A DNA stretch of 64,000 nucleotides, taken from Marinococcus halophilus (lineage in GTDB: Bacteria; Bacillota; Bacilli; Bacillales; Marinococcaceae). The stretch spans positions 150 through 64,149 of the forward strand of contig NZ_NPFA01000006.1 in assembly GCF_002265875.1 (NCBI RefSeq), written 5' to 3'. Below, one piece after another: positions 41,011-50,329 of the stretch. Each line of letters starts with the position of its first letter. The stretch's first letter is position 1. Under the pieces are notes generated by a model. That model searched no databases. It saw nothing but the letters and a program-made list of their open reading frames with translations, and had not been told where the DNA came from. The position numbers and the translations under genes were made by a program.

Positions 41011-42450
41011 ATGGGAAATTGGTTAACAACTGATACATGGTTTTATAACCTTGTAGGCTCTCTCAGTGACGTTATCTGGAGTTATTTGTTAATCGCACTT
41101 TTACTTATTTTAGGCGTTTATTTTACCATCCGCACCGGCTTTGTCCAGTTCCGGATGCTTAAAGAAATGTTCGTGCTTTTATTCAAGGAAGGAACCGACC
41201 GTTCCGGCTTTAAAGACAGAAAGGGCACGAGTGCTTTTCAGGCATTTGCGATCAGTACCTCTGCCCGTGTCGGCACCGGAAACCTCGCCGGGGTGGCCCT
41301 TGCCATCAGTGCCGGCGGACCGGGCGCCATTTTCTGGATGTGGGTCATCGCTATTATCGGTGCCGCTACCGGATTCGTGGAAAGCACGCTTGCACAAATG
41401 TATAAAGTAAAGGATAAGGACGGGTTCCGCGGCGGTCCGGCCTATTACATGGAACAGGCGTTGAATGCCCGCTGGCTCGGCATTGTCTTCGCTGTTTTGA
41501 TTACGCTCTGTTTTGGATTTATTTTCAACGGCGTACAGACTAACACGATCGCCCAGGCGTTCAATGGTGCTTATAATATCCCATCAGTTTACGTCGGGAT
41601 TGCCATTATGCTTTTGATTGGTGTCATTATTTATGGCGGCATTCGTCGTATTGCTGTAGTAGCTGAAATTATCGTTCCAATTTTTGCTTCGCTTTACGTT
41701 ATTGCGGCCGTTGTCATTATGATCATTAACATTGCAGATGTCCCACAGGTATTTGGGCTTATTTTCGGCCAGGCCTTCGGGATTCGTGAAGTCGCCGGCG
41801 GTACTATTGGGGGCGCTCTCATGCTCGGCATTCAGCGCGGCCTCTTTTCCAACGAAGCCGGTATGGGTAGCGCGCCGAACGCAGCAGCCACTGCTTACGT
41901 TAGCCACCCGGTCAAACAGGGGCTCGTCCAGTCCCTTGGGGTTCTCACAGACACGCTGATTATATGCAGCGCGACAGCATTTATTATTCTGCTTTCTGGT
42001 ACGTATGCGGACGCCGGGGCAAATATTGAAGGGATACAGCTGACTCAGGATGCTCTTGCCTTCCATCTGGGCGGCTGGGCACAAACCTTCGTCTCCCTTG
42101 CTATTTTCTTTTTTGCCTTCAGCTCCCTTCTCGGGAATTATTACTACGGCGAAGTAAACGTGGAGTTTATCTCTCCAAAGAGCATTTACGTCCAAATTTT
42201 CCGTGTCTGTTTCCTGCTGTTTGTTCTTCTTGGAGCAGCAAGCGGCCTCGAGCTTGTATGGGCCATGGCAGATCTGTTTATGGGCTTAATGGCGGTCGTC
42301 AACTTAATTGCGATTGCACTGCTCGGCCACATAGCTGCTGCCGCACTCAAAAACTACCTGGATCAGCGCAAACAAGGCATCGATCCAGTATTTTACAACG
42401 ACAGTATCCCGGGATTGAAAAACTTAAAAGCCTGGGGCAAAAAACGATAA
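41011..42450 (+). CDS. sodium:alanine/glycine symporter (AGCS family)
   Basis: A 479-residue membrane protein with about eleven helices. AGCS motifs are clear: GTSAFQAFAISTSARVGTGN near 70-89, GPGAIFWMW, and FSNEAGMGSAPNAAATA near 281-297. It couples Na+ entry to alanine or glycine uptake. A TATAAT lies at 40975-40980, and GAAGGAGGATACAT precedes the ATG. Terminated 15 bases downstream. Confidence 0.93.
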   Translation: MGNWLTTDTWFYNLVGSLSDVIWSYLLIALLLILGVYFTIRTGFVQFRMLKEMFVLLFKEGTDRSGFKDRKGTSAFQAFAISTSARVGTGNLAGVALAISAGGPGAIFWMWVIAIIGAATGFVESTLAQMYKVKDKDGFRGGPAYYMEQALNARWLGIVFAVLITLCFGFIFNGVQTNTIAQAFNGAYNIPSVYVGIAIMLLIGVIIYGGIRRIAVVAEIIVPIFASLYVIAAVVIMIINIADVPQVFGLIFGQAFGIREVAGGTIGGALMLGIQRGLFSNEAGMGSAPNAAATAYVSHPVKQGLVQSLGVLTDTLIICSATAFIILLSGTYADAGANIEGIQLTQDALAFHLGGWAQTFVSLAIFFFAFSSLLGNYYYGEVNVEFISPKSIYVQIFRVCFLLFVLLGAASGLELVWAMADLFMGLMAVVNLIAIALLGHIAAAALKNYLDQRKQGIDPVFYNDSIPGLKNLKAWGKKR

Positions 42451-42464
42451 TTACGCAATATCCG

Positions 42465-42497
42465 GCCTGCATTTCCTTTAGAGGATGCAGGCTTTTT
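42465..42497 (+). terminator. intrinsic terminator after the alanine symporter
   Basis: GCCTGCAT / ATGCAGGC stem, TTCC / GAGG extension, then CTTTTTG. Confidence 0.8.
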
Positions 42498-42590
42498 GTG
42501 CATTTTTTTCTATATCAGCCGCTTCTCATGATAAGATAAAAGTACAATTACACTCCCGTGCCGGGCACGGATTTTGAAAGGAGTCCCACT

Positions 42591-43400
42591 ATGCCGGACC
42601 GCTCCACCGCCATTCAGCCCATCGTCTCCTATTCACCTGAACAGGGCCTTTATGCCGCAGAAGACCAGGTGGCCCTGGAAAAACCAATGACGATTGTCGT
42701 AAACGAGGAAGAATTCGCAACGCTTGTATGCACTCCCACGCATGTTGAAGAACTTGTTGTTGGATTCCTCGCATCCGAGGGCGTTATTTTATTCCACCGG
42801 GAAATTGAATCAATTTCGCTCGACGATGATCTAGGCTTTGCTTACGTTTCCATCAATTCCAACCGGGTCAAGGAAGCTTCTTTTTACTCAAAACGCGTGA
42901 TCGGCTCCTGTTGCGGAAAAAGCCGCCAGTTTTATTTTCAGAGCGACGTCCAGACAGCTAAAACAGCTGTTACGAAACGCACGCTGACACCGGAGCAGTG
43001 CCTCGGATTTATGAAGGAGATGCAGGATAACAGTCTCGTATTTAAAAATACCGGCGGCGTTCATAACGCTGCCATCTGCGATACAGACGGCATTATCGTT
43101 GACCGCTCTGATATCGGCCGTCATAACGCTCTCGATAAGCTGTACGGATACTGTTTAATGAACGGCATCCAGGTGCGCGACAAGGTGCTCGTTTTCAGTG
43201 GACGTTTAAGCTCTGAGGTACTGACAAAGGCAGCTAAAATGGGCATGGGGATTATTTTATCCAAGTCCGCTCCGACCAACCTTGCGATCCGCCTCGCAGA
43301 TGACTTAAATATCACCGCCGTCGGTTTTATCCGTGGCTCCACCTTCAACGTTTATGCTCACGCCGAACGTATCAGCGCTGACGTTCCTGTCACAAAATAA
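42591..43400 (+). CDS. fdhD: formate dehydrogenase accessory sulfurtransferase FdhD
   Basis: A 269-residue FdhD protein, which passes sulfur to the molybdenum cofactor of formate dehydrogenase. The cysteine loop is GSCCGKS with Cys107 and Cys108; NTGGVHNAAI and RSDIGRHNALDKLYG are the family's cofactor-binding motifs, and FSGRLSSEVLTKA and SKSAPTNLAIRLAD follow. The start is ATG 42591 behind GAAAGGAG; an upstream ATG would add eleven residues that cover this site. No formate dehydrogenase gene is in the window; a MOSC protein lies convergent next door. Confidence 0.93.
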   Translation: MPDRSTAIQPIVSYSPEQGLYAAEDQVALEKPMTIVVNEEEFATLVCTPTHVEELVVGFLASEGVILFHREIESISLDDDLGFAYVSINSNRVKEASFYSKRVIGSCCGKSRQFYFQSDVQTAKTAVTKRTLTPEQCLGFMKEMQDNSLVFKNTGGVHNAAICDTDGIIVDRSDIGRHNALDKLYGYCLMNGIQVRDKVLVFSGRLSSEVLTKAAKMGMGIILSKSAPTNLAIRLADDLNITAVGFIRGSTFNVYAHAERISADVPVTK

Positions 43401-43433
43401 GCACCGGCCCTACGGGTCAGTGCTTATTTTTTA
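43399..43433. terminator. terminator between fdhD and the MOSC gene
   Basis: AAGCACCGGCCC / GGGTCAGTGCTT stem with one mismatch and one wobble, followed by ATTTTTT on the plus strand. It overlaps the end of the convergent MOSC gene. Confidence 0.7.
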
Positions 43434-44073
43434 ACTTATTCAGCTTTTTATGCAGAGAACTTTTCCATTCCTCCGATAGAGCTGCACACTCCAGCGCTTC
43501 TTCAATCTCCCCCGGGTCTTCCGAATGGTACGTGATCCGGTTCACTTCCGCAACACTCAAAGATGTCGTTCTCGCTTCGAGACGAAGCGGCTGGTTTTTT
43601 TCCACGATACCCGCCTGCCGTACCCGCAGATAGTAGCCGGAATAGCCGGTTTCCCGAACGTAGAGGGGCAGCTTTTTAATGCCGTGGCGTTTTGCAATCT
43701 TATAGCAGGGCTCCCGGGGCTGGCTTATTTCCACGACTGCTTTTCCCCAACGGAAAACATCGCCGACCATTACGTCCTCCTCCACCCCGCTCTGCACTGT
43801 CAGGTTTTCCCCAAAACTGCCGTGCGGCAGCGGCTCCTCAAGCGTCCTGCTCCAGTACGCATAATGCTCCCACGGATAGACACAGACCGCTTTCTCCGCT
43901 CCCCCGTGATTTTTCTGATCTCCCTGTTCATCCCCTTCCAGGCCTGTCTCCGACAAATACAGGGACTCCTCCCGGCGCTTTGTTTTATTAATAGCCGAAA
44001 ATATGGGCTTTTCTTTTTCAGCTGATATGTCTTCGGGCCTTCCCGTAAACCATTCCATTACGCGAATATTCAT
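43417..44073 (-). CDS. MOSC domain protein (YiiM/YflK-like)
   Basis: A 218-residue protein: a MOSC domain (about 45-160) with the likely molybdenum-cofactor-binding Cys in SQPREPCYKIA, followed by a C-terminal three-helix region (about 170-215). GDEQGDQKNHGGAEKAVCVY is the family signature. Relatives such as E. coli YiiM reduce N-hydroxylated compounds with the molybdenum cofactor. It converges on fdhD, another molybdoenzyme-related gene. Confidence 0.85.
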   Translation of the reverse strand: MNIRVMEWFTGRPEDISAEKEKPIFSAINKTKRREESLYLSETGLEGDEQGDQKNHGGAEKAVCVYPWEHYAYWSRTLEEPLPHGSFGENLTVQSGVEEDVMVGDVFRWGKAVVEISQPREPCYKIAKRHGIKKLPLYVRETGYSGYYLRVRQAGIVEKNQPLRLEARTTSLSVAEVNRITYHSEDPGEIEEALECAALSEEWKSSLHKKLNKLKNKH

Positions 44074-44141
44074 ATGCCCCCTCCTTTTCTCCAGTGTACC
44101 GGGGGGGCACCCGTTCTGCCAATACGCTCTCTGATTATTAT

Positions 44142-45062
44142 TTATGACTGACGGTTCAAGGACGTTTTTCCGAGCAATTTGCCAAGCAGCGTATCACCGT
44201 ATACTGTAGCAATAATGGCTGCAAAGACGAGCACAATGCCAAAAGTCTGCCAGAGTGTAAAGGAATCCCCGAAAACAGCTACGCCGATCACGATCGCCAC
44301 CACCGGCTCGATGATGGAAAGGATCGATGCACGTGAGGATTCCACGTGGGTCAGGCCGGCTGTATATGCTACGTAAGCGACCGTGGTCGCTGCTACCGCA
44401 AGCCCGATACCGTTCCACCATACTCCCGGCTCTGTAAAAGCTTCTGCTTTTTCCCACAGGCGGCTTGTAGGCAGTAAAAACAGGCCGCCAAGGATCATGG
44501 AATATGTCGTAATCGTCAGCGGATGATACCTTCCGCTTAAAAATTTTCCAAAAATGCTGTAGAGCGCGTAAAAGAAACCAGAAGCGATGCCAAATAGGAC
44601 AGCCGCTGCTGCGACACTGTCTGATCCGAGCGGGATCAGCCCGACCGCGTACATGCATCCGGTAATCATAATGACGAGTGCCGCTATCTTTCCTGCCGTC
44701 AGCGTTTCCTTGAAAATAAATTTGGCAATAATAGCCACAAATAACGGACCCGTGTAAAGCATCACCACTGCCAGAGAAATTCCGGACACCTCCATGACAG
44801 AAAAGAAGAAGAAATTAAAAAAAGCAATGCTGATAATACCAGTGCCGACGAACAGCGGCAAATCCTGCCAGCGGATGCGCAGCAGGCTTCTCTCCACAAT
44901 ACTTAAAAACAGGGTAATAATAACCGCCGAAAAAAGCAGGCGAATGCCTACGACCTCCCACGGCGTAAAACCATATGTATATAAATTTTGCACAAACAGC
45001 CCTGTCGTGCCCCAAAGAGCTGCTCCCGCCAAAACAAGCAGATACGCTAACCGTGCCGGCAT
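44142..45062 (-). CDS. EamA/DMT family transporter
   Basis: A 306-residue protein with ten predicted helices formed by two EamA repeats (about 8-140 and 155-295). AALWGTTGLFVQNLYTYG and SRASILSIIEPVVAIVIGV are typical repeat signatures. The family exports metabolites or drugs; the substrate cannot be predicted. AAAGGAGAGAGAATC precedes the ATG. Confidence 0.87.
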   Translation of the reverse strand: MPARLAYLLVLAGAALWGTTGLFVQNLYTYGFTPWEVVGIRLLFSAVIITLFLSIVERSLLRIRWQDLPLFVGTGIISIAFFNFFFFSVMEVSGISLAVVMLYTGPLFVAIIAKFIFKETLTAGKIAALVIMITGCMYAVGLIPLGSDSVAAAAVLFGIASGFFYALYSIFGKFLSGRYHPLTITTYSMILGGLFLLPTSRLWEKAEAFTEPGVWWNGIGLAVAATTVAYVAYTAGLTHVESSRASILSIIEPVVAIVIGVAVFGDSFTLWQTFGIVLVFAAIIATVYGDTLLGKLLGKTSLNRQS

Positions 45063-45147
45063 GATTCTCTCTCCTTTTCGCGCTTTACTGTATTATTTAT
45101 ACAAATTAAGCTTATCATACCTCTCAGCCCAACTAACAAAATCTGCA

Positions 45148-45176
45148 TAAAAAACAGAAGACCATATGGCCTTCTG
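45148..45176 (-). terminator. intrinsic terminator of the DUF4396 gene
   Basis: On the minus strand CAGAAGGCCATATGGTCTTCTG followed by TTTTTTATG. Confidence 0.8.
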
Positions 45177-45177
45177 C

Positions 45178-45822
45178 TTACATCGCGTGCTTAATGCCTT
45201 TGTCGACAAGCCACCAGTTTACCGGATAGCTGGTTAAAAATCCGATCACCATCGCGATCTGCATCATAAACCAGAAAGTCGGGCCGGCCGGACTCGGCGG
45301 AGTAGCAAAGAACACAAAATGAACAAGCGCCATAAAACCAAACATGCCGATCTGGTAAGCCACAAGGGACAGCGTGTCCGCCTTGGCGGCCTGTTTGACC
45401 GCATAGCTTTTACTCATGTGTTCATGCATCGGCAGGATGGATGCCAGCTGAAAGAAAATCCCAAACGTATAGGCGAGGATAAATTCTACGATATAGTCGG
45501 CAAACAGTCGCGTGCCTGCAATCGTCCAGCCAAGCGCTACGACAATCGGAATGCCTACCATATCCCCAAGTGCACACCCGGCGCCGCAGTGGCTGGTCGA
45601 AGCGACGGTCGACTGCCACATCGGCTTGTCGCCGTGCCCCTTCCGGCCGATATAATAATAGAAAAACAGGCCGAGCGGCCCGGAGTACAACACGGTGAGC
45701 GGCCAGACAATATTCATGACCATCATCGGCTGGGGGTTTCTTCGCACATCTACAATAACGATCGCCGTAGAAAGAAATGCGGCTGCCAGGGAAACGACCG
45801 CAATAATAGAAATCGTGTCCAT
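45178..45822 (-). CDS. DUF4396 family membrane protein
   Basis: A 214-residue membrane protein with about six helices. The family hallmark STSHCGAGCALGD (His78, Cys79, Cys83) lies at the start of a helix, and a second histidine cluster, MHEHM, is near 152. These could form a metal site. Function unknown; relatives are often near copper or mercury handling genes, but no such genes are here. AAAGGAGGATACG precedes the ATG. Confidence 0.8.
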   Translation of the reverse strand: MDTISIIAVVSLAAAFLSTAIVIVDVRRNPQPMMVMNIVWPLTVLYSGPLGLFFYYYIGRKGHGDKPMWQSTVASTSHCGAGCALGDMVGIPIVVALGWTIAGTRLFADYIVEFILAYTFGIFFQLASILPMHEHMSKSYAVKQAAKADTLSLVAYQIGMFGFMALVHFVFFATPPSPAGPTFWFMMQIAMVIGFLTSYPVNWWLVDKGIKHAM

Positions 45823-45899
45823 CGTATCCTCCTTTTCTTTTTATTCCACTAATAGCGATACCCCGTATCCGTATATTTTACACCTCCCCTATACATTAA

Positions 45900-45928
45900 A
45901 GAAGACTTCCCCCGGCGGAAAGTCTTCT
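45900..45928 (-). terminator. hairpin after the MFS transporter gene
   Basis: AGAAGACTT / AAGTCTTCT stem around a GC-rich loop; TTTAATG follows on the minus strand. Confidence 0.65.
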
Positions 45929-45932
45929 CTAT

Positions 45933-47165
45933 TTATACCTCTTTATTCCGGCCGGCGCCCATACCGGCTACTACCTGAAGCACTGAAACTATCATCAAAA
46001 TAAGCAGTGCCGGCATCCATGTCTCCCAGGCGTCAAAGGAAGCGCCTACGAGGATTGGCCCGAGCGCAGCCATAAAATAACCTACTGACTGGGCCATTCC
46101 GGACAAATCCGCAGCCCGCTGCGGCGTCGAAGCACGTATGCTTAACAGCGCGAGCGCCAGGCTGATGCTTCCACCTTGAGCAAGTCCGATAAACAGCACC
46201 GCAATAGTGAGCATAAACGGCGATGTGTTTGTCATGAGCAGCAGCAGACCAAGCACAGCAACTACGCCAATCGCAGCAATTATGCCACGTTGGTGGTGGA
46301 ACCTGCCGGCAAGAATTGGTGTGAAGAATGTAGCCGGGAGGCTTGCGACCTGCATTAGTGCTACAAGCCAGCCTGCAGCTGCAAGCGGCATATTCCCAAG
46401 ATTATTTAAAATATCCGGCAGCCAGGTGATGGTCACATAAAATCCGATGGACTGCAGACCCATAAACAGTGTGACCTGCCAGGCAAGCGGGGACCTCCAG
46501 ATCGACCCTTCCGGCTTGCTGCGCTCCACTGCTTTCACACGGCCGGGCATTTGCAGCTGCCTGTTTTTCAACACAAAACCCCAGCAGGCCATCGCCGCAA
46601 TTGCCGGCACGATCCAGAACAGAAGCGACCATTGCCATCCCAGCCCGGCACCGGAGGCAAGCGGTACTGAGACCCCTGACCCGACTGCAGCCATTAATAC
46701 CATCGTGGTCGTATAAATACTGGTCATCACACCGACATTATGTGGAAACGATTCTTTTATAACCCCGGGCAGGAGCACGTTGAGCATCGCAATGCCCGCT
46801 CCTACAAGCAGGCTCCCGGCAAACAGAAATACAGCTTCCGGTATATAGCGCATGGCAATACCCGCAATGAGTACCACTACCCCCACCATTAAAGCCCGCT
46901 GGTGTCCAATCTTCGCCCCGATCTTCGGAGCCGCTGGCGAAACCGCTGCAAATGTCAGCAGCGACAGAGTCGTAATTAACCCCGCCGTCCCCCTTGTGAG
47001 GGAAATATCTTCCCGGATTAACGGGATGAGTGGCCCAACGCTTGTTAGCGCCGGCCTGAGATTGACTGCGAGCATAATGATACCGGCAAACAGAAGGGCA
47101 AGCTGCGCTGTTGATAAATGCTGGCCCCGCTTTCGCAGTCGTTCTCCAGTTTGTTCATTCTGCAT
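45933..47165 (-). CDS. MFS transporter, CynX/NimT (YycB-like) type
   Basis: A 410-residue major facilitator with twelve helices. The N-terminal NLRPALTSVGPLIPLIREDI is characteristic of the CynX/NimT group, which includes cyanate, 2-nitroimidazole and bicyclomycin-type transporters and B. subtilis YycB. The loop between helices 6 and 7 is short and basic. Substrate unknown. GTAGGAGAGAGAAGT precedes the ATG. Confidence 0.87.
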   Translation of the reverse strand: MQNEQTGERLRKRGQHLSTAQLALLFAGIIMLAVNLRPALTSVGPLIPLIREDISLTRGTAGLITTLSLLTFAAVSPAAPKIGAKIGHQRALMVGVVVLIAGIAMRYIPEAVFLFAGSLLVGAGIAMLNVLLPGVIKESFPHNVGVMTSIYTTTMVLMAAVGSGVSVPLASGAGLGWQWSLLFWIVPAIAAMACWGFVLKNRQLQMPGRVKAVERSKPEGSIWRSPLAWQVTLFMGLQSIGFYVTITWLPDILNNLGNMPLAAAGWLVALMQVASLPATFFTPILAGRFHHQRGIIAAIGVVAVLGLLLLMTNTSPFMLTIAVLFIGLAQGGSISLALALLSIRASTPQRAADLSGMAQSVGYFMAALGPILVGASFDAWETWMPALLILMIVSVLQVVAGMGAGRNKEV

Positions 47166-47290
47166 ACTTCTCTCTCCTACGAACGCTTTTCATATTGATT
47201 TACTTTACATTCTTTTTTATTGTACAACAACCTTTCTCCCCTATTCTTCCTGTCAGCGCCAAGATTCTCAATTTCAGAACAAAGAAGCGT

Positions 47291-47815
47291 TTACGTTAAA
47301 AAATAACGCCGAATGTCGTCCCAGTGATCGACTCTTGTATAAACTGTATCGTAAATATTGTGCGGGGCGGTGTACAAAATCCCTTTGCCGGAAAAGCGCT
47401 CGAAATGTCTGGCATTATCATCGATTAAATAATCCGCATGAATAATACTTTTATCTCCGCAGAACACAAAATTCATATCTCCCAGAAAGGAAAGATGTTC
47501 CTTCAGCCATTCATATTTCGCAGCAAACGAGGGGGGAAATTCCATCGCAGCTGTGGTGATAAATACTTCGTATTCACCGGCAAGCTGCTCAATCACTTCA
47601 GGAGCTCCGTCCATGACCTTTAGATGCCGAAAAAAAGCCGGCTCATAGAAATAAGCTTTAATCTCGTCATGAAGCTCCGGGTGCAGTGCTTCAAGCTTCA
47701 TACCTTTGAGATCTTCCGCAGTCACTTTATGCCCGTAATCCCTGTTAAACCTATGTAACAGCGTTGGAAGCGTATTTACCGTCACTTCATCCATATCAAT
47801 CGCTATTCGTTCCAT
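47291..47815 (-). CDS. 5'(3')-deoxyribonucleotidase (NT5C type)
   Basis: A 174-residue HAD-superfamily phosphatase. The catalytic aspartates are Asp7 and Asp9 in IAIDMDEV; ITTAAMEFPPSF near 89-100 is motif II and the late ADYLIDDNARHF supplies the metal-binding Asp pair. The family dephosphorylates deoxynucleoside monophosphates to limit dNTP pools. AAAAAGGAGG precedes the ATG. It lies between divergent or same-strand single genes, with no operon partner. Confidence 0.85.
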   Translation of the reverse strand: MERIAIDMDEVTVNTLPTLLHRFNRDYGHKVTAEDLKGMKLEALHPELHDEIKAYFYEPAFFRHLKVMDGAPEVIEQLAGEYEVFITTAAMEFPPSFAAKYEWLKEHLSFLGDMNFVFCGDKSIIHADYLIDDNARHFERFSGKGILYTAPHNIYDTVYTRVDHWDDIRRYFLT

Positions 47816-47842
47816 GTGAAACCTCCTTTTTCAAAGTAAGAA

Positions 47843-47868
47843 GAAGCCGCGCATATTTGCGCAGCTTC
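47843..47868 (-). terminator. intrinsic terminator of the alcohol dehydrogenase gene
   Basis: GAAGCTGCGCAAATATGCGCGGCTTC on the minus strand (written here as two arms with an A/T-rich loop) then TTCTTACTTT. Confidence 0.7.
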
Positions 47869-47874
47869 TACCCG

Positions 47875-48966
47875 CTATTCAAATGTAATTACTGGCTTGA
47901 TCGTTTTGCCGGCTTTCATGTCTTCGAGGGCCTGCTCCAGTTCTTCAAAGGGATACGTCGTAATTAATTTATCAAAAGGAAATTTGCCCTGTTTATAGTA
48001 TTCCACAAGCATTGGAATGAAGAGCTTCGGTACAACATCTCCCTCTACGACACCTGACATGGTAGCGTTTGGCACGATGAAATTCTGGTGCACGTGAAAT
48101 TCGGTGTCCGCACCGGCGCCGACGACTGCCGACTCCCCTTTATAGCGGAGCACGTCCATCGCCTGCTTTGCCAGGGCAGCCACTCCCGTGGATTCAATCG
48201 CAAAATCTGCCCCGCCGCCGGTCCACTCTTTTACTTTTTCAACGGCATCTTCGTTTTTGCCATTGATGGTATGGGTCGCTCCGAGCTCTTTTGCCATTTC
48301 CAGACGCTCTTCGTTAACGTCTACTGCGATGACCTGCAGAGCGCCAGCAAGATGTGCGGCCATAACGGCGCTCATTCCGACCCCTCCGCAGCCAAATATG
48401 ACTATCGTATCACCGACGCCTACGTTCAAACGGCTGAGAACCGTGCCTGCCCCGGTCTGGACTCCGCAGGCCAAAGGGCCGAGCATACGAATATCTACGT
48501 CATTGCGGACTTTTACCACATTATTAACGGGGGTGACAGCGTATGTGGCAAGCGATCCTTGTCCGAATAAAGAAGAGACTTCCGTGCCGTCACTTTGCAG
48601 ACGGTGGGTGCCGTCGTTCATGGTACCTCCGAAATTTAAGGCATTAAAATTTTCGCATGCTCCGGGATGCCCTTCCCGGCAGTTGCGGCAGGTGCCGCAG
48701 TGTGAAAATGTGATAACCACATGATCGCCGGGTTCGACGTCCTGGACACCGTCACCGACCTTTTCCACCACGCCTGCTCCTTCGTGGCCCAGCGCAATTG
48801 GAAGAGGTGTCGGAATTTCCTGCTGCTGCACCCCGAGATCAGTGTGGCAAATACCGGCTGCAGCAACTTTCACCCTCACCTCTCCTGTTTTCGGTTCGTC
48901 GAGTTCTGCTTCTGTATGCTGAATGGCGCCAGCTTTTTCACTGACTACCGCCGCCTGGATTTTCAT
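47875..48966 (-). CDS. zinc-dependent alcohol dehydrogenase
   Basis: A 363-residue medium-chain dehydrogenase. Catalytic zinc ligands are Cys in AAGICHTD near 38 and His in LGHEGAG near 61; the structural zinc cysteines lie in HCGTCRNCREGHPGAC near 89-104. The NAD-binding glycines are in FGCGGVGMSAVMAA near 190-203 with Asp in IAVDVNEER, favouring NAD. It resembles aryl-alcohol and S-hydroxymethyl-type dehydrogenases. ATG 48966 follows GCAGGAGGG; an upstream ATG adds 25 residues and is rejected. The symporter gene is 53 bases upstream on the same strand. Confidence 0.88.
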   Translation of the reverse strand: MKIQAAVVSEKAGAIQHTEAELDEPKTGEVRVKVAAAGICHTDLGVQQQEIPTPLPIALGHEGAGVVEKVGDGVQDVEPGDHVVITFSHCGTCRNCREGHPGACENFNALNFGGTMNDGTHRLQSDGTEVSSLFGQGSLATYAVTPVNNVVKVRNDVDIRMLGPLACGVQTGAGTVLSRLNVGVGDTIVIFGCGGVGMSAVMAAHLAGALQVIAVDVNEERLEMAKELGATHTINGKNEDAVEKVKEWTGGGADFAIESTGVAALAKQAMDVLRYKGESAVVGAGADTEFHVHQNFIVPNATMSGVVEGDVVPKLFIPMLVEYYKQGKFPFDKLITTYPFEELEQALEDMKAGKTIKPVITFE

Positions 48967-49019
48967 TGTTATCCCTCCTGCTTCGTTCTTCCCTATAAAA
49001 TAAAAGGGAAAACCGAGAA

Positions 49020-50243
49020 CTAGAAGTGAACGTTCATCCAATTCCTTCCTTCCAGAAATCTCGCCACAAGCATACTCGAAACATTGTCTCCTGCCACGTT
49101 TACAGTTGTCGCCGGAGGATCAACAACAATTCCAATAGCAGTAATAATAGGCAAAGCTTCGATAGGCAGACCGTAAAGCGTAACAATCATGATTTCTCCA
49201 ATAAACCCTCCTCCGGGGACCCCGCTCATCACCATTCCGCTGAGCAGCGCGATTCCAATAGCAGTTAAGTATGTATCTAACCCGGTAAATTCCATTTGGA
49301 ACACCCCGAAGACAAAAGCTATTTTTAATATGGCTGAGAGACAGGAACCGTCCATATGAATGGTCGCTCCAATAGGAAGTATTGTTTCCCTTATGTCTTT
49401 AGGAACACCAGCATTTCTGGCTGCGTTTAAATTCACTGGCAGAGATGCCACGCTGCTGGCTGTACCAAGTGAAGTTACCGCCGGCGCAAAGATATTTTTC
49501 CAAAAGCGGCTGAACCCCTGCTTCCCTCCAGCTATCCAGGCATAAAAAGAAAAACCAAAAACAAAATATAAAATAGCTACCGGGTAATAAACTGCTACTG
49601 CTTTAGCATATTCCCCGATCAATTGAGGGCCGTATTCTCCTACCAGAGCTGCAAAATAAGCGCCCAGCCCGATTGGTGCATAATAAAGAACCAGAGCCAC
49701 TATTTTCATGAATACTTCCGAGCCGCTCTGTAAAAAGCTGGCGAATGGCTTTCCCGCTTCTCCTGATAAGCCTGTAGCTACGCCGACAAGCATTGCAAAA
49801 ACAATTAAAGCAAGCATATTCTCAGTAGAGAAGATATCTATAAAATCAGACACGGTAAACGTTTCTACAAGCTGATCGGCAAACGAGCCTTGTTCTTCCT
49901 GCTGGGCGGGCTGCTCTTCGTTTACGCTTACGTTTTCTGCAGGCGGAAAGGCTATAACAGCCGCCAGCATCAGGCAGGAAGAAATAATGCCGGTTACAAT
50001 AAAAACGATCATCATTGAACCCAGAATACGGCCGAGCCGCTTTACTGAATCCATAACCGCTACCGCTGAAGCAATAGAGAAAAACACAAGCGGCACTACA
50101 ATAGTAAACATCATATTTAAAAATAAATCACCGAGAGGCTGGACCGCCATGGCATCCTCGCCCCAAATAAAACCCGCTATGCTACCAATAATGATAGCAG
50201 CAAGCATAATGACTGGAAACCGGTACGCTTTCCAGGATCCCAT
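49020..50243 (-). CDS. dicarboxylate/amino acid:cation symporter (DAACS)
   Basis: A 407-residue symporter of the GltP/DctA fold: six N-terminal helices, then hairpins HP1 (APAVTSLGTASSVASLPVNL near 257-276) and HP2 (SGMVMSGVPGGGFIGE near 341-356), and the NMDGS-like TIHMDGSC. The late DPPATTVNVAGDN holds the conserved Asp that contacts substrate amino groups. An acidic loop (about 119-138) is unusual. It probably imports glutamate, aspartate or C4-dicarboxylates with Na+ or H+. Confidence 0.9.
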   Translation of the reverse strand: MGSWKAYRFPVIMLAAIIIGSIAGFIWGEDAMAVQPLGDLFLNMMFTIVVPLVFFSIASAVAVMDSVKRLGRILGSMMIVFIVTGIISSCLMLAAVIAFPPAENVSVNEEQPAQQEEQGSFADQLVETFTVSDFIDIFSTENMLALIVFAMLVGVATGLSGEAGKPFASFLQSGSEVFMKIVALVLYYAPIGLGAYFAALVGEYGPQLIGEYAKAVAVYYPVAILYFVFGFSFYAWIAGGKQGFSRFWKNIFAPAVTSLGTASSVASLPVNLNAARNAGVPKDIRETILPIGATIHMDGSCLSAILKIAFVFGVFQMEFTGLDTYLTAIGIALLSGMVMSGVPGGGFIGEIMIVTLYGLPIEALPIITAIGIVVDPPATTVNVAGDNVSSMLVARFLEGRNWMNVHF

Positions 50244-50329
50244 GCTTTCACTTCCCTTCCTTTTAACTTTTAAGATAATAAATATTATTATTTATTATAC
50301 GGAAAGTTGAAGTGGAAAACTATGGAACT

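Noticed and set aside
47280-47300. cre-like GCGTTTACG near the nucleotidase stop codon
   Set aside because: It lies at the 3' end of a gene and matches the consensus poorly on both strands.
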